Part shown: positions 24,814 to 34,728 of the stretch, in pieces
Layout of the letters: each line of letters starts with the position of its first letter
How positions within the stretch are numbered: position 1 is the stretch's first letter
Assembly: GCF_900143005.1 (NCBI RefSeq)
Contig: NZ_FRCS01000001.1
Coordinates: 372,001-436,000, forward strand
Direction of reading: 5' to 3'
DNA: 64,000 nucleotides
Source of the DNA: Cryptosporangium aurantiacum
GTDB taxonomy: Bacteria; Actinomycetota; Actinomycetes; Mycobacteriales; Cryptosporangiaceae
Translations under genes and position numbers: made by a program
Notes under the pieces: generated by a model
Told to the model about the DNA's origin: nothing
Databases searched by the model: none
The model's input: only the letters and a program-made list of their open reading frames with translations

Positions 24814-27288
24814 ATGGCCGCGCCGGTACCGGCAGCGGCCGCTCCCTCGACCGACGGCCTGGTGGTGCGCACCAGGTCGGGCGAGGCCACGCCGATGGAC
24901 GGCGGCTCCGCGACCAGTGCGCTGGCGCGCGCCGCCGCTCGTCGTGCCACCCGCGAACGCACGGTCTGGCTGGTCGGTTCCGCCGCGATGCTCCTGGTGC
25001 CGTGGCTGATGTTCGCGCTGCCCGGTCCGCTGTCGCCGCTGTTCTACCTGACGATCATGGTCTGGGCGGTCGGCTGGTTCGTGTACGGCGTCGCCACCCA
25101 TCGGCCGACGCCGATCTGGCCGTGGTGGCTGATCGCCGCCGGCCTCGTCGCCCGGTTCTGCGGGCTGATCGTGGCCGAACTGGACCCCGAGGTACTCCTG
25201 GTTCCCGGCTTTCCGCTGACGCTGGCGCTGGCCATCCGGCTGGTGTCGTTCCCGCTGCTGGTCGCCGGGCTGGTCGGGATCGTGAAGCGCAGCGGCTCGT
25301 ACCGTTCCCAGCGGATCGTCGACGGGCTGGCGGTCACCTACGGCATCGGGATGATCGGGTGGCTGCTGGTGCTGGCCCCCTACCTGCGCAAGCAGACCGG
25401 CGACGACCAGGCGATCGCGTTCGTCTTCGTGATCGGCGACATCACGCTGCTCACGATGGCCGTGATCCTGCTCGTCGTGGGGATCCGGCACACCGCCCAC
25501 GCGCTGACCGGGCTGGCGGCGCTGCTGCTCGTCGCCGGTGATCTCCTCTGGGGTGTGGACGGTGCCCACCCGTCGGGCGGAGTGCCCACGGCCGGGCCCG
25601 GCGTCGTCGTGCTGACCGGTTACCTGTTCCTGGCGATCGCGGCCGGGCACCGGTCGGTCGCCGTCCGCAGGCAGGACGGCGACGGTGACCAGCCGGCCGG
25701 CCGGGCGAAGATCGGCCTGTTCGGGATCGCGACGCTCGCCTACCCGGGCTTCGTCGCGGTCGCGGCGGTCGACCACCGGCCGATCGACCCGCTGATCGAC
25801 GTCGCGTATCCGGCGGCGATGACCACCGGCTTCTGCTTCTACCTCGCGATCCGCAGCGCCGGTCTGGCGCGCGAGGCGTACCGCCGGGAGCAGGAGCAGG
25901 CTGCCCAGGCGGCCGCGCTCGGCGCGGCGCTCGCCGAGCAGCAGGCGTTGCAGGGCCAGCTCACCTACCGGGCGCTGCACGACCCGCTGACCGGTCTGCC
26001 GAACCGCTCGAAGCTGACCGACACGTTGGACCGGATGCTGGCCGACGCGCGGGATCCGGAGCAGGCCGGCCAGCGGTACGGGCTGCTGCTGCTCGACCTG
26101 GACGGGTTCAAGGACGTCAACGACAGCCACGGGCATCCGGTGGGTGACGAGCTGCTGATCCAGGTCGCGGCCCGGTTCACCGCCGCGGTGCCTCCCGGCG
26201 CGCTGCTGGCGCGCCTCGGCGGTGACGAGTTCGCGGTCCTGCTCACCGAGACCGACGACGAGCAGGTGTCGGCGATCGGGCGACGGCTGACCGAGGCGCT
26301 CCGCGGCCCGTTCCGCGTCGCCGCCCACGATCTGTACCTCACGACCAGCCTCGGCCTCTACGTCGGCGCCGGCCCGGCCACCCCGAGCGACGTGCTGCGC
26401 AACGCCGACCTGGCGCTCTACGCGGCCAAGGGCGCGGGCAAGAACCAGATGGTCGCGTACCGGCCGGACCTGCGCACCGCCCACCTGGAGCAGGTCGAAC
26501 TGCTCGCCGGGCTGCGGCGCGCGGTCGCGATGGGAGAGTTCGTCCTCGAGTACCAGCCGGTGGTCGACCTGGTCACCGAGCGGATCAGCTCGGTGGAGGC
26601 ACTGCTGCGCTGGGACGCCCCCGGAGCGGACCGCGTGTCGCCTGCGGACTTCGTACCGATCGCCGAGGAGAGCGGACTGATCGTCCCGATCGGCGCCTGG
26701 GTGCTCGGGCAGGCCTGCGTCGACGCCACCGATTGGTACGCCCGGTTCGGCATCTCGGTGGCGGTCAACGTCGCCACCGCCCAGCTGCACGACCCGGAGT
26801 TCGTGACGACCGTGCTCGGCGCGCTGCGGTTCAGCGGGCTGCCCCCGCAAGCACTCGTCCTGGAGATCACCGAGTCGACGATGATCGCGGCCACGGCCGC
26901 GGAGACCGAGACCGTGGTCGCCCGGCTCCAGCAGCTCCGCGGGCGAGGGATCCGGATCGCGATCGACGATTTCGGGACCGGCTACTCGTCGCTGTCCTAT
27001 CTGCGCCGGCTGCCGGTCGACATCCTCAAGATCGACCGGGCGTTCAGCATGGAGGGCCCGGAGGGTGCGGACAGCGAGGACACCGCGCTGACCAAGGCGA
27101 TCCTCCAGCTGTCGCACTCGCTCGGACTGTCCACGGTGGCCGAGGGGGTCGAGACCAGCGAGCGTGCGGACGTGCTCCGCGAGCTGCGGTGCGACCGGGC
27201 GCAGGGATTCCTGTACTCCAAGCCGGTGAACGCGCGGGCGCTGGACGCGTTGCTCGCCGAGGAGACCAATTCCCTATCTTCTCGATAG
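24814..27288 (+). CDS. Membrane GGDEF-EAL protein 2 (c-di-GMP turnover)
   Basis: 824 residues from ATG 24814. The frame is open back to TTG 24751 and no ribosome site decides. Eight or nine hydrophobic segments (about residues 48-350), a short coiled linker rich in Ala/Glu/Gln, GGDEF intact at about 469-473, and EAL at 595-597 with canonical LEITEST, IDDFGTGYSSLSYLRRLP, LKIDRAF, AEGVET and QGFLYSKP. All catalytic EAL residues are present. It is a tandem paralogue of the previous gene, separated by only 66 nt, so they are probably one operon formed by duplication. The EAL half looks better conserved than in copy 1. Confidence 0.88.
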   Translation: MAAPVPAAAAPSTDGLVVRTRSGEATPMDGGSATSALARAAARRATRERTVWLVGSAAMLLVPWLMFALPGPLSPLFYLTIMVWAVGWFVYGVATHRPTPIWPWWLIAAGLVARFCGLIVAELDPEVLLVPGFPLTLALAIRLVSFPLLVAGLVGIVKRSGSYRSQRIVDGLAVTYGIGMIGWLLVLAPYLRKQTGDDQAIAFVFVIGDITLLTMAVILLVVGIRHTAHALTGLAALLLVAGDLLWGVDGAHPSGGVPTAGPGVVVLTGYLFLAIAAGHRSVAVRRQDGDGDQPAGRAKIGLFGIATLAYPGFVAVAAVDHRPIDPLIDVAYPAAMTTGFCFYLAIRSAGLAREAYRREQEQAAQAAALGAALAEQQALQGQLTYRALHDPLTGLPNRSKLTDTLDRMLADARDPEQAGQRYGLLLLDLDGFKDVNDSHGHPVGDELLIQVAARFTAAVPPGALLARLGGDEFAVLLTETDDEQVSAIGRRLTEALRGPFRVAAHDLYLTTSLGLYVGAGPATPSDVLRNADLALYAAKGAGKNQMVAYRPDLRTAHLEQVELLAGLRRAVAMGEFVLEYQPVVDLVTERISSVEALLRWDAPGADRVSPADFVPIAEESGLIVPIGAWVLGQACVDATDWYARFGISVAVNVATAQLHDPEFVTTVLGALRFSGLPPQALVLEITESTMIAATAAETETVVARLQQLRGRGIRIAIDDFGTGYSSLSYLRRLPVDILKIDRAFSMEGPEGADSEDTALTKAILQLSHSLGLSTVAEGVETSERADVLRELRCDRAQGFLYSKPVNARALDALLAEETNSLSSR

Positions 27289-27290
27289 GG
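27272..27290 (+). other. Hairpin overlapping the stop codon of GGDEF-EAL 2
   Basis: CCCTATC (27272-27278) and GATAGGG (27284-27290) form a perfect 7-bp stem with a TTCTC loop that contains the TAG stop (27286-27288). It is AT-richer than other hairpins here and has no U-run. It could be a weak terminator, an mRNA-stability element or an operator. Confidence 0.4.
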
Positions 27291-27394
27291 TATAGCGAAA
27301 TCAGGGCTCCTGTGCCAGGGTGAAAACGAGCCGGGGGTGGGCTTTCCGCTGCGCCACGCCGGTATTCGCCACGTGCCGCACCGAGGAGACCCCC

Positions 27395-28746
<1,352 letters not shown>

Positions 28747-28747
<1 letters not shown>

Positions 28748-29814
28748 TGCTTTTGGAGTGCGGTGTTGCGCTTCCGGACGTGCATCTCGCGTACGAAACC
28801 TGGGGCACGCCGGCGCCGGACCGCTCCAACGCGGTGCTGATCCTGCACGCGCTCACCGGGGACAGCCACGTCGCGGCCGGACCCGAGCAGCCTACGCCGG
28901 GATGGTGGGACGGGCTGATCGGGCCGGGCCGCGCGGTCGACACCGACCGGTGGTGGGTCGTGGCACCGAATGTCCTCGGCGGGTGCCGCGGCAGCACCGG
29001 ACCGTCGTCACCCGCACCGGACGGGCGCCCCTGGGGGAGCCGCTGGCCGAAGGTGACGATCCGGGACCAGGTCGCGGCCGAGATCGCGCTCGCCGACGCG
29101 CTCGGCGTGCGGTCCTGGGCCGCGGTGCTCGGCGGCTCGATGGGTGGGATGCGCGCGCTGGAGTGGGCGGTGTCGGCGCCCTCCCGGGTCGAGCGTCTGC
29201 TGCTGCTCGCGACGACCGCCGCCGCGTCGGCCGATCAGATCGCGTGGGCGTCGCCCCAGCTGCACGCGATCCGGTCGGACCCGGGGTGGGAGGGCGGCGA
29301 CTACTACCCGGGGCCCGGCCCGGTCGCCGGGCTGGGCATCGCCCGGCGGATCGCCCACGTCACGTACCGGTCGGAGGCCGAGCTGGCCACCCGGTTCGGC
29401 CGCAACAGGCAGGACTCCGACCGCTTCGCGGTCGAGTCCTATCTCGATCATCATGCGGCGAAGCTGGTGCGTCGGTTCGACGCGGGCAGCTACGTGACGC
29501 TGACCGAAGGCATGAATGGCCACGACGTCGGTCGTGGCCGTAACGGCATTGCGGACGCTCTGCGGCGGATCACCGCACGGACGGTGGTGGCGGGGGTGGA
29601 CAGCGATCGGCTGTATCCGCTCGCGCAGCAGCGGGAGCTGGCCACGCACATCGCGGGCGCCGGGGAGCTACGGGTGATCCGGTCGCCGTACGGCCACGAC
29701 GGCTTCCTGATCGAGGTCGACCAGGTCGGAGCGATCGTCGCCGACCTCCTCGCGGATCAGGCGGCGCGGCCGATGTCTAACGACCGGGCCGGGGCCACGC
29801 GCGCGGCGACGTGA
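28747..29814 (+). CDS. metX: Homoserine O-acetyltransferase
   Basis: 355 residues, alpha/beta-hydrolase fold. It acetylates homoserine with acetyl-CoA to give the MetY substrate. Seen: LAYETWGTPAPDRSNAVLILHALTGDSHVAAG, nucleophile elbow GGSMGGMRALEW (Ser131) and catalytic His317 in SPYGHDGFLIE. The start ATG 28747 overlaps the metY stop. The last 58 nt are shared antisense with the end of the convergent GH9 gene, so no terminator fits between them. Confidence 0.93.
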
Positions 29815-31454
29815 CGCGCGACGACCGTGAGCGCCGCGTTCCAGCCGATCGTCACCTCGTTCGTCGCCCACGAGCCGACGTCGTCGATCCAGCACCGCTG
29901 CGGCGGCGCGGTGCTCAGCGCGGCGGCGGCCACCGGGTCGTCGAGGCCGGAGTTCGGACCGCCGACCACGACGCCGGGCGGTGGCTGCGGGTACGACGGG
30001 TCCACCGAGTGCGCGAAGAATCGGTGGTGCGGCCGGGACGCCGCCCGCACGCCGTACCCGGTCACCTGGCTCACCCCGGACGCGTTCCGGCCGAGCAGGT
30101 GATCCAGGCAGGCCAGCTCACCGGCGAAGTACCGGCGGTCGCCGGTGTGGTCGGCGGCCGCACCGAGCGTCAGCGCGTGCGCCAGCACCCGCGAGTTCGA
30201 TCCCCAGCAATACCGGCCGTCCGGCGGCGCGTAGGGCGTCCCGTGGCCCTCGGCGTCGATCGTCGCGAGCAGCGTCTCCGCGGCGGCAGCCAGCGCCGCC
30301 CTGGCCGCGGTGGCCGCCGACGCCGCGACCCACCCGGTGCCCAGCGCCAGCGTCAGCTGCGCGAGCGGCAGCACCGAGCGCCAGTCGAACCCCTCGCGCA
30401 GCGCCGCGAGCGGGTCGAGCCCGGAGTGCACCATCGCGTAGCGGTACTCCTCGGCGCCGGTGAGCACGGCCAGCTCGGCGGCCGCCCAGTACCGCTCGTC
30501 CCGGACGTCCGTGTCGTCGTACGGGCCGCCGCCCTCGGCGACGTCCGCGTACACCACCGGCAGGCTCGACGCGGCGGTCCAGGCCCGGTCGGCGGCCGTC
30601 GTGCACCGGGCCGCGAACACCGGATCGTGGACCTCCCAGACCCGGGCCGCCTGCGCGGCGACGGCCGCGAGCCCGTACGTCGCCGCGGTGCTCGGCGCCC
30701 GGACGGTCCGCGGCTCGGGGTCCTGGTCCGGACGCAGCGGCAGCCCGGTCCAGCGGACGTCGTGCACCGCGTGGAAGACCATGCCCGCCTGCGGGTCGCC
30801 GGTCGGCAACTGCGCGGCGAACAGGAACTCCAGCCCCCAGCGGGCCTCGTCGAGCAGCGCGGGGTCGCCGGACCGGGTGCGCTCCTCGGCGTGCTGCAGC
30901 AGCCAGATCGACACCGCGGTGGTCACCGCGTACTTGCCGTGGTCGCCGGCGTCGTACCAGCCGCCGCGCAGGTCGTGGCCGCGGCAGCCGAACAGCCACC
31001 GGCGCCGCGGGCAGTCCGGCCGCCGGCACGCGACCGCCGAGTCGCCCCGGTTCGGTGGCGCGTCCACGTGCCCGGCCGGGCGTCCGTACTCGGCGTCGTC
31101 GATCGTGGTGCCGCTGCGCTGCAGGTAGAGGAAGCGGGCCGCGTCACCGGCCAGGTCGCGATAGCGGGCAGCGGCGTGGGCGCCGACCGCGAACGGCGGG
31201 CTCTCCACGCCCTCGACGACGAGCGTCCAGCCGTCACCCTCACCGGCGACCGTCGGCACCGTGATCGTGTGCACTGACTCGCCCGCGGCCCGGTCGAGGC
31301 CGTGGACGGTGGTCTCACCGGCGACGGCGGTGCCGCTCGTGGCGTCCCGGAGGTGCCAGCGCAGCGGGGTGGTCGCGTCGGTCGCCACGGTGGCGCGCAG
31401 TGGCCACCCGGCGGGGTAGCCGAGCTGGTTGACGCGCACCGCCCGGACGGTCAT
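29757..31454 (-). CDS. Glycoside hydrolase family 9 protein without signal peptide
   Basis: 565 residues. An N-terminal Ig-like CelD_N domain (residues about 4-85, VRVNQLGYPAGWPLRATV) is followed by a GH9 catalytic domain with GGWYDAGDHGKYAV (Asp168/Asp171), the C-terminal His region RPHHRFFAHSVDPSYP, and the acid/base segment DDVGSWATNEVTIGWNAAL. GH9 enzymes usually cleave beta-1,4-glucans outside the cell. This one has no signal peptide from ATG 31454, and the frame upstream (to 31607) is Arg-rich shadow sequence. It may act on imported oligosaccharides. The start overlaps the SpoU gene stop by 4 nt; the 3' end overlaps metX by 58 nt. Confidence 0.85.
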   Translation of the reverse strand: MTVRAVRVNQLGYPAGWPLRATVATDATTPLRWHLRDATSGTAVAGETTVHGLDRAAGESVHTITVPTVAGEGDGWTLVVEGVESPPFAVGAHAAARYRDLAGDAARFLYLQRSGTTIDDAEYGRPAGHVDAPPNRGDSAVACRRPDCPRRRWLFGCRGHDLRGGWYDAGDHGKYAVTTAVSIWLLQHAEERTRSGDPALLDEARWGLEFLFAAQLPTGDPQAGMVFHAVHDVRWTGLPLRPDQDPEPRTVRAPSTAATYGLAAVAAQAARVWEVHDPVFAARCTTAADRAWTAASSLPVVYADVAEGGGPYDDTDVRDERYWAAAELAVLTGAEEYRYAMVHSGLDPLAALREGFDWRSVLPLAQLTLALGTGWVAASAATAARAALAAAAETLLATIDAEGHGTPYAPPDGRYCWGSNSRVLAHALTLGAAADHTGDRRYFAGELACLDHLLGRNASGVSQVTGYGVRAASRPHHRFFAHSVDPSYPQPPPGVVVGGPNSGLDDPVAAAALSTAPPQRCWIDDVGSWATNEVTIGWNAALTVVARHVAARVAPARSLDIGRAA

Positions 31455-32023
31455 CCGACGTCGTCGCCCTCTTCGTCGGCATAACCGTGGCCGTCGTCGG
31501 CGGCCCAGCCTTGACGCCGCACCTCGTAGCAGGCGATCGCGGCAGCGGTCGCGACGTTGAGCGAGCCGACCCGCCCGATCAGCGGGACGTAACCGATCGT
31601 GTCGCACTCGGTCAGACCGGTCGCGGAGATGCCCCGCTCCTCGTGGCCGAGGACGAGGCAGACGTCCGCGGCCAGGTCGAGATCGGCCAGCGGCACGGCC
31701 GGGTCGGCGAGCTCGACACCCACCACGCGGTACCCGTCGCCGCGGGCGGCCGCGATCGCGTCGGTGATCGTCGGGTGCTCGGACCAGCGCAGGTACCGCT
31801 CGGTGCCGAGCGCGGTCTTGGCCGCCTTCGGCGCCCGCGGTGACACCGACGACCCCGACAGGTAGACGTGGTCGACGCCGAACGCCGCTGCCGACCGGGT
31901 GATCGACCCGACGTTGTACGGGTTGCCGACGTCGTCCAGCAGGAGCGCGAGCCGACTGTCGCTGCGGCGGCGCCAGGTGCGGTGCAGCCGCTTGAGCTCG
32001 GTTCCCCGGAGCTGATGGATCAC
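31451..32023 (-). CDS. SpoU/TrmH-family RNA 2'-O-methyltransferase
   Basis: 190 residues with the three SPOUT motifs: LDDVGNPYNVGSITRSAAAFGV, CLVLGHEERGIS and YVPLIGRVGSLNVATAAAIACYEVRR, which make the knotted SAM site. The short N-terminus lacks the L30-like substrate domain of TsnR/RlmB, so it is nearer the compact TrmH-like group; target RNA unknown. It has an acidic C-terminal tail (DDGHGYADEEGDDVG). It overlaps the upstream methyltransferase gene by 4 nt and the downstream GH9 gene by 4 nt. Confidence 0.88.
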   Translation of the reverse strand: MIHQLRGTELKRLHRTWRRRSDSRLALLLDDVGNPYNVGSITRSAAAFGVDHVYLSGSSVSPRAPKAAKTALGTERYLRWSEHPTITDAIAAARGDGYRVVGVELADPAVPLADLDLAADVCLVLGHEERGISATGLTECDTIGYVPLIGRVGSLNVATAAAIACYEVRRQGWAADDGHGYADEEGDDVG

Positions 32024-32625
32024 GTCGTGTCTTCCGTTCGTACCGCCAGAATTCGATACCCCTTGCGAGAGGCTAGTCGCTCGGTCGGGAAACCCTCGGA
32101 CTCCAGCCAGCGCTGCAGCGAGTCCGCGCCGAGGTGCCGCTGGACGACGAGGTGCGCGACGCCGCCTGGGGCGAGGCGGGGCAGCCAGCGCTGCAGCATG
32201 CCGTGCAGGGTCGCCTTGCCCACCTTGATCGGCGGGTTGGACCAGATCGCCGCGAACCGGACATCGTCCGGGACGTCGTCCGGTGCCTCGATGCGGACGC
32301 CGTCGCAGCCGGCGTTCGCGGCGTTGACCCGGGCCAGCTCGCGGGCCCGCTCGTTGACGTCGACACCCCAGACCGTCGCGCCGGGCGCGCGGCGGGCCAG
32401 CGTGATCGTGATCGGGCCGTAGCCGCAGCCGAGGTCGAGCAGGTCGCCGGTGGCCGGCGGTGGCGGCACGCTCTCGAGCAGGACGAGCGTGCCCGCGTCG
32501 ACGGCGGTGGGGGAGAAGACCCCCGCGTCGGTGGTGAGGCCGACCTGTACGTCACGGAGCGCCAACCGCACCTGCCGCGGCGCGCTGGTCGCCGATGGCC
32601 GGGCGGTGAAGTAGTGGTCGCTCAC
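32020..32625 (-). CDS. RsmC-like class I SAM methyltransferase
   Basis: 201 residues. Motif I LLDLGCGYGPITITLA, acidic motif II GVDVNERARELA and catalytic NPPI (WSNPPIKVGK), as in the N-methyltransferases that modify guanines of 16S rRNA (RsmC, RsmD relatives). It corresponds to the single-domain RsmC form. GTG start at 32625. First gene of a coupled three-gene reverse operon with the SpoU methylase and the GH9 protein, and divergent from the MBL-Rieske gene. Target is inferred, not proven. Confidence 0.85.
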   Translation of the reverse strand: MSDHYFTARPSATSAPRQVRLALRDVQVGLTTDAGVFSPTAVDAGTLVLLESVPPPPATGDLLDLGCGYGPITITLARRAPGATVWGVDVNERARELARVNAANAGCDGVRIEAPDDVPDDVRFAAIWSNPPIKVGKATLHGMLQRWLPRLAPGGVAHLVVQRHLGADSLQRWLESEGFPTERLASRKGYRILAVRTEDTT

Positions 32626-32753
32626 AGTGTGTAAAGGGTACGGGGCGGGCTCGGCCGGGGTTACTTCGGTCGGCCCGCTACGGTAAGAAGCCGAATCGGT
32701 GTAGTGACGTCGTCGGTGGTGGGTGCGGCCCGCCGCGGGAGGGTCGGAGAGCT

Positions 32754-34313
32754 GTGCGAGTGACGGGCCTGGGCCACGCGAGTGCCCTGATCGAGACCGC
32801 TCACGGCAGTGTGCTCTGCGATCCGTGGGTGAACCCGGCGTACTTCGGGTCCTGGTTCCCGTTCCCGGACAACTCCGAGCTCGACTGGGACGAGATCGGC
32901 AAGGTCGACTACCTCTACGTGTCGCACTTGCACCGTGACCACTACGACCCGGAGAACCTGAAGCGGATCTCCAAGTCCGCCACCGTGCTGCTGCCGGAGT
33001 ACCCCACCGACGAGCTGCACGACGCGCTGCGCGACCTCGGCTTCACGAAGATCTTCCGGACGAAGAACGGCGAGGTGCACGACCTCGACGGCCTGAAGGT
33101 GCTGATCCAGGCCCTGATCTCGCCGACCGACGGGCCGATCGGCGACTCGTCGCTCTGGCTGGACGACGGCGTCACCACGCTGCTGAACCAGAACGACGCC
33201 CGGCCGACCGAGCTGTCCGCGTTCGCCGAACTGGGGCACGTGGACATCCACATGCTCCAGTACTCCGGGGCCATCTGGTACCCGATGGTGTACGAGCTCA
33301 CCGACCACGCCAAGCAGGTCTTCGGCGAGCAGAAGCGGGCGCGTCAGTTCGACCGGACGATCCGGTACATCGACGACCTCAAGGCGACCTGGGTCGTACC
33401 GATCGCCGGTCCGCCGTGCTTCCTCGACGACGAGCTCTGGCAGTTCAACGACCTCGGCAACGACCCCGGCAACATCTTCCCCGACCAGCAGGTCTTCCTC
33501 GACCACATGGAGGAGAAGGGCTACGACAACGGGCGGCTGCTGCTGCCCGGGTCGGTCTGCGACTTCGGCGCCGAGGGTGCTCCGGTGACCCACCCGTACG
33601 ACCCGGCGACCGTGTTCGGTGAGAACAAGGAGCCCTACCTGCGGGCCTACGCCGAGCGGAAGAAGGCCGTTCTCGAGGCGGAGAAGGCCGGCTGGGCGCA
33701 CCCGGAGATCGACCTGCTGCCCGCGCTCAAGGAGTGGATCGAGCCGCTGATGCAGCAGGCCGAGCGGATGGCCAGTGGCATCAACGGCCCGGTGCGGCTC
33801 ACCGCGGTCGACGCCGAGCGCGGCGACATCGACATGGTGCTCGACTTCGTGGCGCGGGAGTTCCGTGCCTGGGACGGCGAGCGGGCGCGCTACCGCTTCA
33901 CGGCCCCTCGTGAGCTGCTGGAGCACCTGGTCGCGATCCACGAGATCGACTGGGTGAACAGCCTGTTCCTGTCGTGCCGGTTCTCGGCGGCGCGGGTCGG
34001 TCCGTACAACGAGTTCGTCTACGCGTTCTTCAAGTGCCTCGGCGAGGAGCGGCTGAACTACGCCGAGGGCTGGTACGCCGAGCAGAGCACCGACGACGAG
34101 GACATCGACCTCGAGGGCTGGACCGTGCAGCGGCGGTGCCCGCACCTGAAGGCCGACCTGACGAAGTTCGGCAAGGTGGAGGACGGCGTCCTGACCTGCC
34201 AGATGCACGGGTGGAAGTGGCGGCTGAAGGACGGCTCGTGCCTGACGTCGGTCGGACATCCGCTGCGGAGCAGCCCGGCTAGCTCTAGTCGGAGCGCACT
34301 GGCCGGGTCCTAG
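32754..34313 (+). CDS. Metallo-beta-lactamase-fold protein fused to a C-terminal Rieske 2Fe-2S domain
   Basis: 519 residues. Residues about 1-300 form an UlaG-like MBL hydrolase with SHLHRDHYDP (His58, His60, Asp62, His63). A middle region of about 150 residues is mostly helical. Residues about 455-500 carry Rieske ligands Cys462, His464, Cys482 and His485 (CPH...CQMHGW). This domain combination is reminiscent of CMP-N-acetylneuraminate hydroxylase relatives, in which the two domains are in the opposite order. Starts at GTG with a GGAG upstream. The substrate is unknown; a redox or hydroxylase-like role is inference. Confidence 0.82.
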   Translation: MRVTGLGHASALIETAHGSVLCDPWVNPAYFGSWFPFPDNSELDWDEIGKVDYLYVSHLHRDHYDPENLKRISKSATVLLPEYPTDELHDALRDLGFTKIFRTKNGEVHDLDGLKVLIQALISPTDGPIGDSSLWLDDGVTTLLNQNDARPTELSAFAELGHVDIHMLQYSGAIWYPMVYELTDHAKQVFGEQKRARQFDRTIRYIDDLKATWVVPIAGPPCFLDDELWQFNDLGNDPGNIFPDQQVFLDHMEEKGYDNGRLLLPGSVCDFGAEGAPVTHPYDPATVFGENKEPYLRAYAERKKAVLEAEKAGWAHPEIDLLPALKEWIEPLMQQAERMASGINGPVRLTAVDAERGDIDMVLDFVAREFRAWDGERARYRFTAPRELLEHLVAIHEIDWVNSLFLSCRFSAARVGPYNEFVYAFFKCLGEERLNYAEGWYAEQSTDDEDIDLEGWTVQRRCPHLKADLTKFGKVEDGVLTCQMHGWKWRLKDGSCLTSVGHPLRSSPASSSRSALAGS

Positions 34314-34664
34314 GTGGTGGTCCTTGCCGTCACAGTCCGGCCGGTCCGCCGGGGTGGGCTGGCCGGTCTGTTCCGGCGTAAGCCCGCGGAGCCGTCCGCG
34401 CCCGCTCTGACGCTCGGGCCGGCCTTCTTCGCCGTACTGGCGCGCGTCCCCGAAGGCTGGACCCGGACGCTGGACGCGTTGCCGTCGGCGGACGGCGAGG
34501 TGGTGTTCGGGCCGCTGGAGATCCGGATGGCCGTGACCGAGCTGAGCCGGATCTCGCCGTACGCGGAGAGCGCGGAGGAACAGGCCGAGTTCGGCGCGTT
34601 CCGAACCCTGGTCGGCACCGTACCTCCTGACCATGAGCTCGTCCTCACCCCGGAAATCGTGTGA
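34314..34664 (+). CDS. Conserved-looking hypothetical protein (116 aa)
   Basis: Begins directly after the stop of the MBL-Rieske gene (GTG 34314, 0-nt gap), so it is probably translated by reinitiation. It is basic at the N-terminus (RPVRRGGLAGLFRRKPAEP), then a mixed hydrophobic/acidic region (LGPAFFAVLARVPEGWTRTLDALPSADGEVVFGPLEIRMAVTELSRISPYAES). Its third-position GC bias is like that of its neighbours. I do not recognise the family. No signal peptide, membrane segment or catalytic motif is visible. Confidence 0.55.
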   Translation: MVVLAVTVRPVRRGGLAGLFRRKPAEPSAPALTLGPAFFAVLARVPEGWTRTLDALPSADGEVVFGPLEIRMAVTELSRISPYAESAEEQAEFGAFRTLVGTVPPDHELVLTPEIV

Positions 34665-34728
34665 TTCTCGCGGGTTGACCGCTCAAAAGATGGCGTCGTG
34701 GGCATCTGGCCGTGGTTATCGTGGCGCC

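Noticed and set aside
27289-27394. SAM riboswitch before metY
   Set aside because: The 106-nt leader lacks the conserved cores of SAM-I/IV or SAM-II that I can recognise. A covariance-model search would settle it.
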